Source: an uncultured Alphaproteobacteria bacterium
GTDB lineage: Bacteria; Pseudomonadota; Alphaproteobacteria; Paracaedibacterales; CAIULA01
DNA length: 37,921 nt
Direction of reading: 5' to 3'
NCBI GenBank assembly: GCA_903899945.1
Contig: CAIULA010000003.1
Span: 1-37,921, forward strand
The translations under genes were made by a program, and so were the position numbers. The notes beneath the pieces are model-generated. The model made no database searches. It saw only the letters and a program-made list of their open reading frames with translations, and was not told the DNA's origin. Of this stretch, positions 8,088-16,226 are shown piece after piece. Numbering within the stretch: position 1 is the first letter of the stretch; each line of letters begins with the position of its first letter.

Positions 8088-9019
8088 ATACTCTTTTAGT
8101 GACGGGTTCTAAAGGATTGATTGGAACGGCTCTGACGGTGTGTTTGAATCAACTCGGTTTTGGTTTTAAACCCTTCGATGTGTGTTTTGAGCAAGATCAT
8201 CCTGGCTCCGGTGATATACGCGATAAAGACTCTGTCAGACAAGCTATTGAGGGGTGCATTGGGATTATTCATCTTGCAGGAACTTCCCGTGTCATTTCAG
8301 GTGAAAGGGACCCTGAGTTGTGTTGGAAGCAGAATGTTAAGGGGACTGAGAATGTTATTGAAGCTGCACTAAATAGTCCCTTAAAGCCTTGGGTGGTATA
8401 TTCCAGCAGTAGAGAGGTTTACGGTCAGCAAGATCTTCTTCCCGTGGCTGAGGATACTGTTTTAAGACCGATGAATGTGTATGCACATTCTAAAGTTGCC
8501 GCTGAAAAGATAGTCAAAGACGCTCGCGAAGAGGGATTAGTAACCTCAGTTCTTCGTTTTTCAAATGTCTTTGGAAGTCCTTTTGATCATGAAGATCGCG
8601 TTATACCTGCTTTTTGCAGGGCAGCATTACTGGGAGAAAATCTTTACGTAGAAGGTGCAGAAAACACCTTTGATTTTACCTTTGTTGATGATGTTGTCAG
8701 AGGCATTATCGCTGTTATTGGTATTTTGACAAAAAACCCTCAGAATCTTCCGTCCATACATTTTACAACGGGCAGAGGGATAACCTTAAGAGAAGCAGCC
8801 TCTATTATTACCGATAGGGCTAAAAGCTTTTCTTCAATAAAAGAAGTACCTCCACGTTCATTTGATGTTAGCCGTTTTTATGGCAATCCTTCTCGGGCCA
8901 AAGAATTGTTGGGCTGGACGCCACAATTTTCTTTTGAAGAAGCCATTGATCAGTTTTTGCTCTCTCTTGACAAGCATTTAAGATTTCAGAATATTCTTCA
9001 AAGTAAATCAGCAGCATGA
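8084..9019 (+). CDS. NAD-dependent epimerase/dehydratase (extended SDR)
   Basis: 311 residues. The Rossmann motif TGSKGLIG is at residues 7-14, HLAGTS at 63-68, VYSSSREVYG (active-site Ser region) at 105-114 and the catalytic YxxxK as YAHSK (Tyr133, Lys137). SNVFG and a C-terminal WTPQFSFEEAI region match sugar-nucleotide epimerases and dehydratases such as GalE/RmlB relatives. The expected substrate is an NDP-sugar. It is the first intact gene of a seven-enzyme-plus-exporter operon, and its TGA overlaps the next ATG by four bases (9016-9019), so translation is coupled. A GGGGAAAG ribosome site lies directly upstream. Probably it supplies a modified sugar to the glycosyltransferase that follows. 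Confidence 0.9.
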   Translation: MNTLLVTGSKGLIGTALTVCLNQLGFGFKPFDVCFEQDHPGSGDIRDKDSVRQAIEGCIGIIHLAGTSRVISGERDPELCWKQNVKGTENVIEAALNSPLKPWVVYSSSREVYGQQDLLPVAEDTVLRPMNVYAHSKVAAEKIVKDAREEGLVTSVLRFSNVFGSPFDHEDRVIPAFCRAALLGENLYVEGAENTFDFTFVDDVVRGIIAVIGILTKNPQNLPSIHFTTGRGITLREAASIITDRAKSFSSIKEVPPRSFDVSRFYGNPSRAKELLGWTPQFSFEEAIDQFLLSLDKHLRFQNILQSKSAA

Positions 9020-10320
9020 AAATCTTAAAAGTCATTCATGGATATCCTCCCGCTTATAACGCAGGATCTGAGGTTTATAGCCAAACTCTTTGTCAATCTC
9101 TTGCAAAGTCCCATGAGGTGCATGTTTTTACTAGAGAAGAAAACCCATTTTTACCCGATTATCATATTAGAGAAGAACGATCATTCCTTACAAAACATAT
9201 TGTCAATATTCCCCTATTGCGTCAGAGATATCGCTATCGTCATGAAGAAATTGATTCTGTTTTTGATGCACTTTTACAAAAATTAAAACCGGATATTGTC
9301 CATATAGGGCATTTGAATCACTTATCCACCTCTCTTTTAGAAAAAGCTCAAATCAGGGGAATTCCAATGGTTTTTACCTTGCATGATTATTGGTTGATTT
9401 GTCCGCGGGGACAATTTATTCAAAGAAATTCTTTAGAGCCTTGGCAACATTGTGATGGGCAAGAAGATCAAAAGTGCGCTGAAAAATGTTACTCAGGATA
9501 TTTCTCTGGTGGACCGTTAGAGCAAAAAGTCGATGAAACTTATTGGACAGACTGGATCAAAAGGCGCCGACTTCATTTAAAAGAAATGATCCAGCATGTT
9601 GATCTTTTTATTGCACCCTCCCGGTATCTTTTAGAACGGTTTCGAAAAGACCTAGACATCTCCTCATCTAAAATAACGTATCTGGATTATGGTTTTGATC
9701 TAGAGAGACTTCAAGGAAGAAAACAGGTTAAAGAGGATACCTTTGTTTTTGGCTATATAGGGACGCATACACCCCAAAAAGGAATTCATCTTTTAATTGA
9801 AGCGTTTAGTAAGCTTAAAGGCGATTGCAAACTTAGGATTTGGGGAAGGACGCGATCTGATGTAACTCCAGGACTAAGACAAATGGTTACCTCGCTTCCT
9901 ATATCCATTCAAAACTCAATTGAATGGTGTCCTGAATATTCTAATGACGACATTGTTTCAGAGGTTTTCAATCATGTTGACGTGATTGTTGTCCCCTCTA
10001 TTTGGGTTGAAAATTCTCCACTGGTTATTCATGAAGCCCAGCAAGCCGGCGTTCCGGTTATAACGGCCGATAGGGGAGGGATGAAAGAATATGTTCATCA
10101 TGAAATTAATGGGCTTTTGTTTACTTTTAGAGATTCAGAAAGCTTAGCATTTCAAATGCAACGATTGCTTGATAAACCTGATCTTTTTCAAAAACTCAAG
10201 AGTCATCGCTATCTTTATTCTGCGGGGGAGGATATCCCTGACATCGAATCCCATGCTCAAGAGATTGAGATTCTTTACAAAAATCTTTGCTTCAAAAAAG
10301 AAGGAAGGTCCTTATGTTAA
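9016..10320 (+). CDS. GT4-family glycosyltransferase
   Basis: 434 residues of GT-B fold. The N-terminal HGYPPAYNAGSEVY region is the acceptor-side loop of GT4 enzymes. A Cys-rich insert (about residues 135-160, with DQKCAEKCYSGYFSG) is typical of a subgroup of GT4 proteins. The donor-binding half has FGYIGTHTPQKGIHLLIEAF and an E-x7-E motif, ENSPLVIHEAQ (about residues 332-340), followed by GVPVITADRGG. It should transfer a sugar from an NDP- or UDP-sugar to an acceptor. It overlaps the epimerase gene by 4 nt and the radical SAM gene by 7 nt. Confidence 0.9.
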   Translation: MKILKVIHGYPPAYNAGSEVYSQTLCQSLAKSHEVHVFTREENPFLPDYHIREERSFLTKHIVNIPLLRQRYRYRHEEIDSVFDALLQKLKPDIVHIGHLNHLSTSLLEKAQIRGIPMVFTLHDYWLICPRGQFIQRNSLEPWQHCDGQEDQKCAEKCYSGYFSGGPLEQKVDETYWTDWIKRRRLHLKEMIQHVDLFIAPSRYLLERFRKDLDISSSKITYLDYGFDLERLQGRKQVKEDTFVFGYIGTHTPQKGIHLLIEAFSKLKGDCKLRIWGRTRSDVTPGLRQMVTSLPISIQNSIEWCPEYSNDDIVSEVFNHVDVIVVPSIWVENSPLVIHEAQQAGVPVITADRGGMKEYVHHEINGLLFTFRDSESLAFQMQRLLDKPDLFQKLKSHRYLYSAGEDIPDIESHAQEIEILYKNLCFKKEGRSLC

Positions 10321-11366
10321 TAACAAAACCTGGGCCATGGCGGATTACATTTGATACAAACCCTGATGACTGCAATCTCCGTTGTATTATGTGTGAGGGG
10401 TTTTCGCCTCACAGCACAGTCAACTCTGACCGCGTTGCGGCGGGTGCTCCTAGAAGACGAATGAGTGTTGATTTAATTCGGCAAATTCTTGAGGATGCCA
10501 AAGGATCCCCGTTAAGGGAAATTATTCCCTCTACCATGGGAGAACCTCTTTTGTATAAGCATTTTGAAGAGATCATTCGGCTATGCCATGAGTATCAAAT
10601 AAAGCTGAATCTAACAACCAACGGAACTTTCCCCCGTAAAAGCGCTGCGGAATGGAGCAAACTTTTGGTTCCTATTACCTCTGATGTTAAGTTTTCTTGG
10701 AATGGAGCTACAAAAGAAACCCAAGAAAAGATAATGATAGGGTCACGCTGGGAAAAGGTTTTAGAAAACGTTAAGACTTTCATTAAAATCAGAGACGCCT
10801 ATGCTGCTGAGGGAGGGAATCGCAGCCGTGTGACCCTTCAATTAACTTTCTTAGAAACAAATGTTAATGAGCTCCCAGAGATTGTTAAGCTTGGCATTGA
10901 TTTAGGGGTAGACCGAATTAAGGGGCATCATCTTTGGGCCCATTTTAAAGAGATTAAAAACCTTTCGATGAGAAGAAACCCTGAAGCCATTCAAAGGTGG
11001 AATGGAGCGGTTCGAAGGGTTTTTGAGATTGTAAAAAATCATCTTTTACCCAACGGTAAACCCATTTTATTGGAGAACATAGGGTTTCTTGATGAAGATG
11101 CTGTGGTTGATATTTATCCAGAAGCGGTTTGTCCTTTTTTAGGAAAAGAGGCTTGGGTTAATACGGAAGGCAGATTTAGTCCCTGTTGTGCGCCCGATAA
11201 AGAAAGGCAAAGCTTAGGAGAATTCGGCAATCTTCATGACACAACCCTAGCAGGTATTTGGCAAAGTGAAGCTTATCAAGATCTTCAAAAAACCTACAAA
11301 AATTATGCTTTATGCATTGGATGCAACATGAGAAAGCCAATGACAGAAGATCTGATAACATCATGA
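10314..11366 (+). CDS. Radical SAM enzyme with SPASM domain
   Basis: 350 residues. The ATG at 10314 is preferred over a TTG at 10287 because AAGGAAGG precedes it by about 5 nt and the gene then overlaps the previous one by only 7 nt. The radical SAM cluster motif is CNLRCIMC (Cys20, Cys24, Cys27), unusually close to the N-terminus, so there is no room for a RiPP recognition element at that end. STMGEPLLY follows as the GGE-like SAM motif. The SPASM region has Cys273, Cys291-Cys292, Cys334 and Cys337, enough for an auxiliary Fe-S cluster. SPASM enzymes modify peptides, sugars or other small molecules by radical chemistry; the substrate here is unknown. The stop overlaps the next ATG by 4 nt. 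Confidence 0.9.
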   Translation: MLITKPGPWRITFDTNPDDCNLRCIMCEGFSPHSTVNSDRVAAGAPRRRMSVDLIRQILEDAKGSPLREIIPSTMGEPLLYKHFEEIIRLCHEYQIKLNLTTNGTFPRKSAAEWSKLLVPITSDVKFSWNGATKETQEKIMIGSRWEKVLENVKTFIKIRDAYAAEGGNRSRVTLQLTFLETNVNELPEIVKLGIDLGVDRIKGHHLWAHFKEIKNLSMRRNPEAIQRWNGAVRRVFEIVKNHLLPNGKPILLENIGFLDEDAVVDIYPEAVCPFLGKEAWVNTEGRFSPCCAPDKERQSLGEFGNLHDTTLAGIWQSEAYQDLQKTYKNYALCIGCNMRKPMTEDLITS

Positions 11367-12952
11367 CAGTATCTTTATCAGCAACTTCAGTTTCGCATTG
11401 TGAGACCTATCATCTTAAGGGAGAAAGTCCATTATACGGCAGGACATTTCTTAAGGTTTTGAAATACCATGAACCTGGTTTTGCTCCTGTTTTGGGCGAT
11501 GATGGCGCTTATCACATTGATCTAGACGGAACTCCGGCTTATGAGTTCCGATTTAAAAGAACGTTTGGTTTTTATAATAATAAAGCTGCCGTTGAATCCT
11601 CTGAAGGATGGTTTCACATTCACACCGATGGAACCGCTGTTTATCCAGAAAAATATGCCTGGGTTGGGAATTTTCAAGAAGAGATTTGCGTCGTTCGAGA
11701 TTTTCAAGGATTTTATTTTCATATTGATAAAAAAGGCACTCCCTTATATCCGAATCGCTATGCCTATGCCGGTGATTTCAAGGATGGAATTGCGGTGATT
11801 TGTGATGAATTGAAAGGGCACACACAGATCAATAGGGAAGGGAGATTTATTCACTCCAAATACTTTCATCAGTTGGATGTTTTTCACAAAGGGTTTGCGC
11901 GCGCTAAAGATGATAGAGGATGGGGACATATCAACAAGACGGGTGATTTTATCTATAAAGACCGCTATCTCAGTATTGAACCTTTTTATAACGGATTGGC
12001 CTATGCAGAAGATAATAACGAAAGACTCCTGTTGATTAACGAAGTAGGAGAAATTGTTAAGATTATTCGAGATGTTCACAATCACAGCAATGACTTGTCT
12101 GCAGATATGGTTAGCTTTTGGAAAACATGGACTCTTTATACAAGTATTTCCTTAAAAATTCCCGACGCCTTACCGGGTGGCCTAAAACAGATTTCTGAGA
12201 GAACAAATGTCCCTTCTTCTAAACTTAAGCGCCTTTTAAGAGCGTTGTGGGAATTGGGTGTTGTGATGCCAGTTGATTTCGAAACTTGGGAATTAACCGA
12301 AAAAGGAAACCTTTTAAAACCTACAGAGGCTTCTTTTTTATCTGCAGCCGGATTGATGTGGGGGAAGGTTAATAAAGTTTGGGAAAATTTACCCGCACTT
12401 CTCGGGAAAGCTGACGAAACCCATCGCCCTTCTTTTAAAGAAGAGGAAACAGATGATCATTGGATCAAAATTTACAATAGGGCTCTAGAGGGGTACGCAG
12501 AAAAAGATTTTAACTCCATCGCAGACTTTCCCTTTTGGGAGGATCATACCTTCCTTTTAGGCTTTGGTCGTTGTTCTTTGACAATTTTGCCTCTTCTTTT
12601 GGAAAGATATAAGCATTTAAAAGTTCTTGAGAATACCGAGTCTCTAAAAAAGGCTGATGCAATTTTATTCCCGCGTTTTTTGCACTATTTTCCGGACGAA
12701 GAAGTCATATTCCGGCTGAAAACTTGTAAAGAACAGCTGACCCAAAAAGGATCCATTTATATTTTCGAGATGGTCCTTGAAAAGGGTACCCCTATGGGAG
12801 GATTGTTTGACCTGAACATGTTGGCAGAAACAGGCGGCAAGGTTAGGTCATTGGCAGAATGGCAGGATTTATTATTTTCTTCAGGATTTAAGTTAACAGA
12901 CGTTCATAAAATTTCTCCTGTTTTGAGCATTTTAAAAGGAATTGCTTTATGA
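11363..12952 (+). CDS. WG-repeat protein fused to an O-methyltransferase
   Basis: 529 residues from the ATG at 11363, chosen because it forms an ATGA overlap with the preceding stop. Residues about 40-245 contain roughly six WG/KWG-type beta repeats (GWFHIHTDGTAVY, FYFHIDKKGTPLYPN, GWGHINKTGDFIYK). From about 255 a winged-helix dimerisation domain follows (LKQISERTNVPSSKLKRLLR, then LTEKGNLL), then a Methyltransf_2-type fold. The C-terminus keeps LFPRFLHYFPDEEV (catalytic-His region), GSIYIFEMVLE and LFDLNMLAETGGKVRS. The glycine-rich SAM loop is altered to LGFGRCSLTILPLLL and lacks the usual DxGGGxG, so it may bind SAM poorly or not at all. The fusion is unusual. The repeats could hold a substrate or partner enzyme. 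Confidence 0.85.
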   Translation: MTVSLSATSVSHCETYHLKGESPLYGRTFLKVLKYHEPGFAPVLGDDGAYHIDLDGTPAYEFRFKRTFGFYNNKAAVESSEGWFHIHTDGTAVYPEKYAWVGNFQEEICVVRDFQGFYFHIDKKGTPLYPNRYAYAGDFKDGIAVICDELKGHTQINREGRFIHSKYFHQLDVFHKGFARAKDDRGWGHINKTGDFIYKDRYLSIEPFYNGLAYAEDNNERLLLINEVGEIVKIIRDVHNHSNDLSADMVSFWKTWTLYTSISLKIPDALPGGLKQISERTNVPSSKLKRLLRALWELGVVMPVDFETWELTEKGNLLKPTEASFLSAAGLMWGKVNKVWENLPALLGKADETHRPSFKEEETDDHWIKIYNRALEGYAEKDFNSIADFPFWEDHTFLLGFGRCSLTILPLLLERYKHLKVLENTESLKKADAILFPRFLHYFPDEEVIFRLKTCKEQLTQKGSIYIFEMVLEKGTPMGGLFDLNMLAETGGKVRSLAEWQDLLFSSGFKLTDVHKISPVLSILKGIAL

Positions 12953-13926
12953 GGGAATGTCCAGCAAGTCTTTTAAAAGAAGAGGGTTATGTCACAATAG
13001 AATCGTTCCAAGATAGACATCTTATGGAAGATTGGGTAAAGACAATTCGGTTTCGTCTTTATCAATGCGCTCAAGATTTATCGTGCACGTATCAAGACTA
13101 TCTTCAAGTGGCCAGCAGATGGGTATCACCTTCACCTGTAACAGAAGGTTTGGAAGGATTAGTCGATAGCTTAAAGACCTTCTTAGAAGAGTTAACGGAA
13201 GATGTTTGTGGGCTTATCAAGCTAAATGTTATTTCTAAAACGCCTTTTTCTCCAGAAACATTATCTTTTCATCAAGATATTGCTTATTCTCCAGAATCCC
13301 CTTATCAATTTTCAGCTTGGTTAGCGCTGACAGATGCGCCTTTAGAGTCAGGGCCAATGGAAGTTATTGTCAGTAGTCACAAAGGTTCTATAGAGCCAGC
13401 CATTGATTTTTGGGATCCTGAGTTTAAAGACGAAATCCCTTTGAAAAAAGAAGGAAGAAGAAAATTGCCGGTAAAGACTGGTGATCTCATCCTTTTTGAT
13501 TCTTGTTTATGGCATGGCAGTGGAAAAAATGAGTCTTGTCACGAAAGATTTGCTTTAGTGACACGCTGGAAAACAAAGAGATATATCCCTCCTTTGATTC
13601 CTTCTATCGAACCTCGACCTTTTGGGATGTGGACCTGCCAGAAAGAAACTGAGAAAATCTTAACAAATGGGCTTTGGGCATTGTTTCAAGAAACACCAGG
13701 GGCTTATAGAGAAACTCTTAAAAAATGGGAAACCCTTTTAGAAAACACTACATTTCCTTTTCTTGAAGACTCCAAAAAAGCCAAAGAGAGCGTAAGACGT
13801 GTTTTTTTACTAAACGAGGCTCACCATGCCCACAACGGCGGTGATGCACAAGGGATTTTGTATGCCAGGCTCTGGAAACACCTTTTGGAACCCCTTTCTT
13901 TATATCTACGTCAACAAGGGAATTAA
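12949..13926 (+). CDS. PhyH-type Fe(II)/2-oxoglutarate dioxygenase
   Basis: 325 residues. The metal-binding triad is visible as HxD (His108, Asp110 in LSFHQDIAYSP) and a distal His189 in CLWHGSGKN. RFALVTRW supplies the 2-oxoglutarate-binding Arg. QFSAWLALTDAPLESGPMEV is typical of phytanoyl-CoA-dioxygenase-family enzymes, which hydroxylate small molecules and carrier-bound amino acids. The last 100 residues are an extra helical region. It starts in an ATGA overlap with the methyltransferase gene. In this operon it could install the hydroxyl used by the aldolase-like enzymes or the methyltransferase; that order is inference. Confidence 0.9.
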   Translation: MRECPASLLKEEGYVTIESFQDRHLMEDWVKTIRFRLYQCAQDLSCTYQDYLQVASRWVSPSPVTEGLEGLVDSLKTFLEELTEDVCGLIKLNVISKTPFSPETLSFHQDIAYSPESPYQFSAWLALTDAPLESGPMEVIVSSHKGSIEPAIDFWDPEFKDEIPLKKEGRRKLPVKTGDLILFDSCLWHGSGKNESCHERFALVTRWKTKRYIPPLIPSIEPRPFGMWTCQKETEKILTNGLWALFQETPGAYRETLKKWETLLENTTFPFLEDSKKAKESVRRVFLLNEAHHAHNGGDAQGILYARLWKHLLEPLSLYLRQQGN

Positions 13927-13927
13927 A

Positions 13928-13984
13928 ATGATTGGGTTATACAGTAAAGAAAACTTTTCAAGAGCAGGTGTATTATGTTTTTAA
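13928..13984 (+). CDS. Possible 18-residue peptide in the biosynthetic operon
   Basis: One base after the dioxygenase stop, an ATG with a good AAGGG ribosome site opens MIGLYSKENFSRAGVLCF, ending TAA at 13982-13984. Its last codons (TGT TTT) lie on a T5 run (13978-13982). A -1 slip there would enter the frame of the overlapping 42-residue ORF and give a 58-residue peptide. It may be a precursor peptide, the broken start of one longer small gene, or noise. Confidence 0.35.
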   Translation: MIGLYSKENFSRAGVLCF

Positions 13985-14103
13985 AAATGCATTCTCTTAA
14001 TGAAGAAAGTTTAAAAGCTTATTTAAGTCCACTTAACCTTAGGGTGAGTCACACGAACGATCATATTAACTATGATCAAACCAATCCTTATAATCATTTT
14101 TGA
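13975..14103 (+). CDS. Small 42-residue ORF, candidate precursor peptide
   Basis: MFLKMHSLNEESLKAYLSP then LNLRVSHTNDHI and NYDQTNPYNHF, stop TGA 14101-14103. An AGG 6 nt upstream (13966-13968) is a modest ribosome site. It fills the only real gap in an otherwise overlapping operon, nine bases before the next start, which argues against chance. The N-terminal half is charged and leucine-rich like a leader. The C-terminal half is polar and rich in Asn, His, Tyr and Thr, with possible sites for radical, hydroxyl, methyl or glycosyl modification. A RiPP-precursor role is a hypothesis; I do not recognise the sequence. Confidence 0.45.
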   Translation: MFLKMHSLNEESLKAYLSPLNLRVSHTNDHINYDQTNPYNHF

Positions 14104-14111
14104 TAACCAAC

Positions 14112-15176
14112 ATGATTGATTTACGAAGTGATACTGTAACAAAGCCGACACCTTTTATGAGGGAAGCAATTTTTAATGCTGAGGTTGGAGACGATGCTTA
14201 TGGTGAAGACAAAAGCGTTAATAGACTTCAAGACTATTGCAAAGATCTTTTTCAAGTTGAAGAAGCGCTCTTTGTAACAAGCGGAATGCTTGGAAATCGC
14301 TTGGCACTCTTAAGCCAAACTTCACCAGGAGATGAAGTCGTTACAGATTACTCTTATCATATTAATTTTTTTGATAGCGCTGCCGCTGCTTCTGTTTGTC
14401 AGGTTGTTCTCAATACTCGTCACACAGAAAATGGTATTTTAACTCCTGAAGAAGTTGAAAAGGCTCTTGATTCAAAACCACGGTATCATCATTTTGCTCA
14501 AGTAAAATTAGTTTCAATTGAGAATACGATTAATGGGTGGGCAGGAAAAATTTTTCCTTTTGAGGATATAAAGAAGCTAAAGACTTATACAATGCAAAAA
14601 GGTATGTTGCTTCATTTAGATGGAGCTCGGCTTTTTAATGCTCACGTTGAGACTTTAATACCTTTTTCGGAATATGCGCGGCAGGCAAATACTTTGAGTG
14701 TTTGCTTTTCAAAAGGCCTTGGAGCACCCTTTGGATCTATGCTGATGGGCAAAAAAGAGACGATAGAAAAGGCTAAACGTTATCGATCTTGGCTTGGAAG
14801 CGGAGTCCATCAGATGGGATTTTATGCAAGCGCCGCTCTCTATGCTCTTCAAAACAACATCTCCTCTTTAAAGCAAGATCACGTATTAGCTGCACTGCTT
14901 GCTGAAAAACTAGCTAGTATTTCAGAGTTAAAGTTAGAAACCTCTCCTTCTGGAACCAATATGGTGCAGTTTTCATTAACAAAGCCTGGTAGTAATTGTC
15001 AAAATTTTCTCAAACGATGTCAAGAGAAAGGGCTTCTCCTTTTTCCATGGTTACCTTCAAAGATTAGAGCTGTTGTTCATCGCCCTATTAGCGAAAAAGA
15101 CATACTGAAAGCTGTTCAAATTATTCAAGACGTTCTATTGGAAACAACCTTATCAAAAAAGTTAGGAAAAGAATGA
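14112..15176 (+). CDS. Threonine-aldolase-like PLP enzyme, copy 1
   Basis: 354 residues from the ATG at 14112 (MIDLRSDTVTKPT, the canonical N-terminus of low-specificity L-threonine aldolase, preferred over a TTG at 14100). VGDDAYGEDKSVNRL, FVTSGMLGNRLAL and LHLDGARLFNAH (with the PLP-binding Asp) follow, then CFSKGLGAPFGSML with the Schiff-base Lys201. Family members cleave or form beta-hydroxy amino acids using glycine and aldehydes. There is no good ribosome site, so it probably relies on coupling to the short ORF ending at 14103. The stop overlaps the second copy by 4 nt. Confidence 0.9.
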   Translation: MIDLRSDTVTKPTPFMREAIFNAEVGDDAYGEDKSVNRLQDYCKDLFQVEEALFVTSGMLGNRLALLSQTSPGDEVVTDYSYHINFFDSAAAASVCQVVLNTRHTENGILTPEEVEKALDSKPRYHHFAQVKLVSIENTINGWAGKIFPFEDIKKLKTYTMQKGMLLHLDGARLFNAHVETLIPFSEYARQANTLSVCFSKGLGAPFGSMLMGKKETIEKAKRYRSWLGSGVHQMGFYASAALYALQNNISSLKQDHVLAALLAEKLASISELKLETSPSGTNMVQFSLTKPGSNCQNFLKRCQEKGLLLFPWLPSKIRAVVHRPISEKDILKAVQIIQDVLLETTLSKKLGKE

Positions 15177-16219
15177 AGCAGGTTTTTAAAATCGATTTAT
15201 TCAGCGATACGAACACGAACCCTAGTCAAGAAATGCGTGCTTTTATGTGCCAGGCTAAGGTTGGCAACGAGGTGGCTGGTGAAGATCCAACAGTGAATCA
15301 TCTTTTAGAAAGGGTTTGTGATCTTTTGGGGAAAGAAAGCGCAACTTTTTTGCCTTCTGGTACAATGTGCAACGGGATTTCTTACAGGGTTTTATGTAAA
15401 AGACCAGGCGATATGATTATTTTGGATAAATCAGCTCATCCTTTGCATAAATCATCTGGAATGATAGCGGGGCTGGCTCAAGCCGTTTCTTATCCAATTG
15501 ATGGGGAAAGAGGAATATTTACAGCTTCTCAAATTGAGCCTATTTTGGTTCAAGATAAAGGATATAATGTATCTGTCCCACGCGTTGTTTCGATAGAGCA
15601 AACGACAAACTTTGGGGGTGGTGCAATTTGGCCCTTTGAAACGATGAAAGATGTTTGTGAGCTTGCGCATAAGCATCATGCTTATACTCATTTGGATGGC
15701 GCTCGTTTACTGAGCGCTGTTGTGGAGACGGGAATTTCTGCAAAAATATATTCTCATTTATTTGATGCTGTTTGGATCGATTTTTCCAAAAGTCTGGGCG
15801 CTCCTATGGGAGCCGTTCTGGCTGGATCAAAAGATTTTATAGAGGAAGCTTGGTATTATAAGTTTCAGCAAGGAGGAGGGATGCACCAAGCTGGTATTTT
15901 AGCCGCAGGATGTCTTTATGCATTAGATCATAACGTGCAAAAACTCAAAGAAATTCATGGTCTAGCAAAACAACTAGGAGAGCTTTTAAAACCCTTTTCT
16001 TTTTTCAAAGTAAAGCCTATTGAAAGCAATATTATATGCATGGAGGTGAACCATCCTGTTTTAGATGCTTTTGATTTCGAGCGCCTTCTTAAAGAAAAAG
16101 GAATTCGGGTATTTGCTTTGGATAAAAACACAATTCGAATTATCGTACATCTTGATATTAAAGAAAGCGATATCCAAGAAGTTGTGGCCGCAATAAAAAT
16201 CATTCAGAAAAGCCAGTAA
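15173..16219 (+). CDS. Threonine-aldolase-like PLP enzyme, copy 2
   Basis: 348 residues. Same fold as the preceding gene but clearly diverged: IDLFSDTNTNPSQEMR at the start, VGNEVAGEDPTVNHL, FLPSGTMCNGISYRVL, THLDGARLLSAVVE and IDFSKSLGAPMGAVL with PLP Lys206. A tandem pair suggests either a heteromeric enzyme or two different beta-hydroxy amino acid reactions in the pathway. A role other than aldol cleavage (beta-elimination, alanine racemase-like or transaldol use) is possible for this family. It ends 7 bp before the ABC exporter. Confidence 0.9.
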   Translation: MKQVFKIDLFSDTNTNPSQEMRAFMCQAKVGNEVAGEDPTVNHLLERVCDLLGKESATFLPSGTMCNGISYRVLCKRPGDMIILDKSAHPLHKSSGMIAGLAQAVSYPIDGERGIFTASQIEPILVQDKGYNVSVPRVVSIEQTTNFGGGAIWPFETMKDVCELAHKHHAYTHLDGARLLSAVVETGISAKIYSHLFDAVWIDFSKSLGAPMGAVLAGSKDFIEEAWYYKFQQGGGMHQAGILAAGCLYALDHNVQKLKEIHGLAKQLGELLKPFSFFKVKPIESNIICMEVNHPVLDAFDFERLLKEKGIRVFALDKNTIRIIVHLDIKESDIQEVVAAIKIIQKSQ

Positions 16220-16226
16220 GGCAAAA

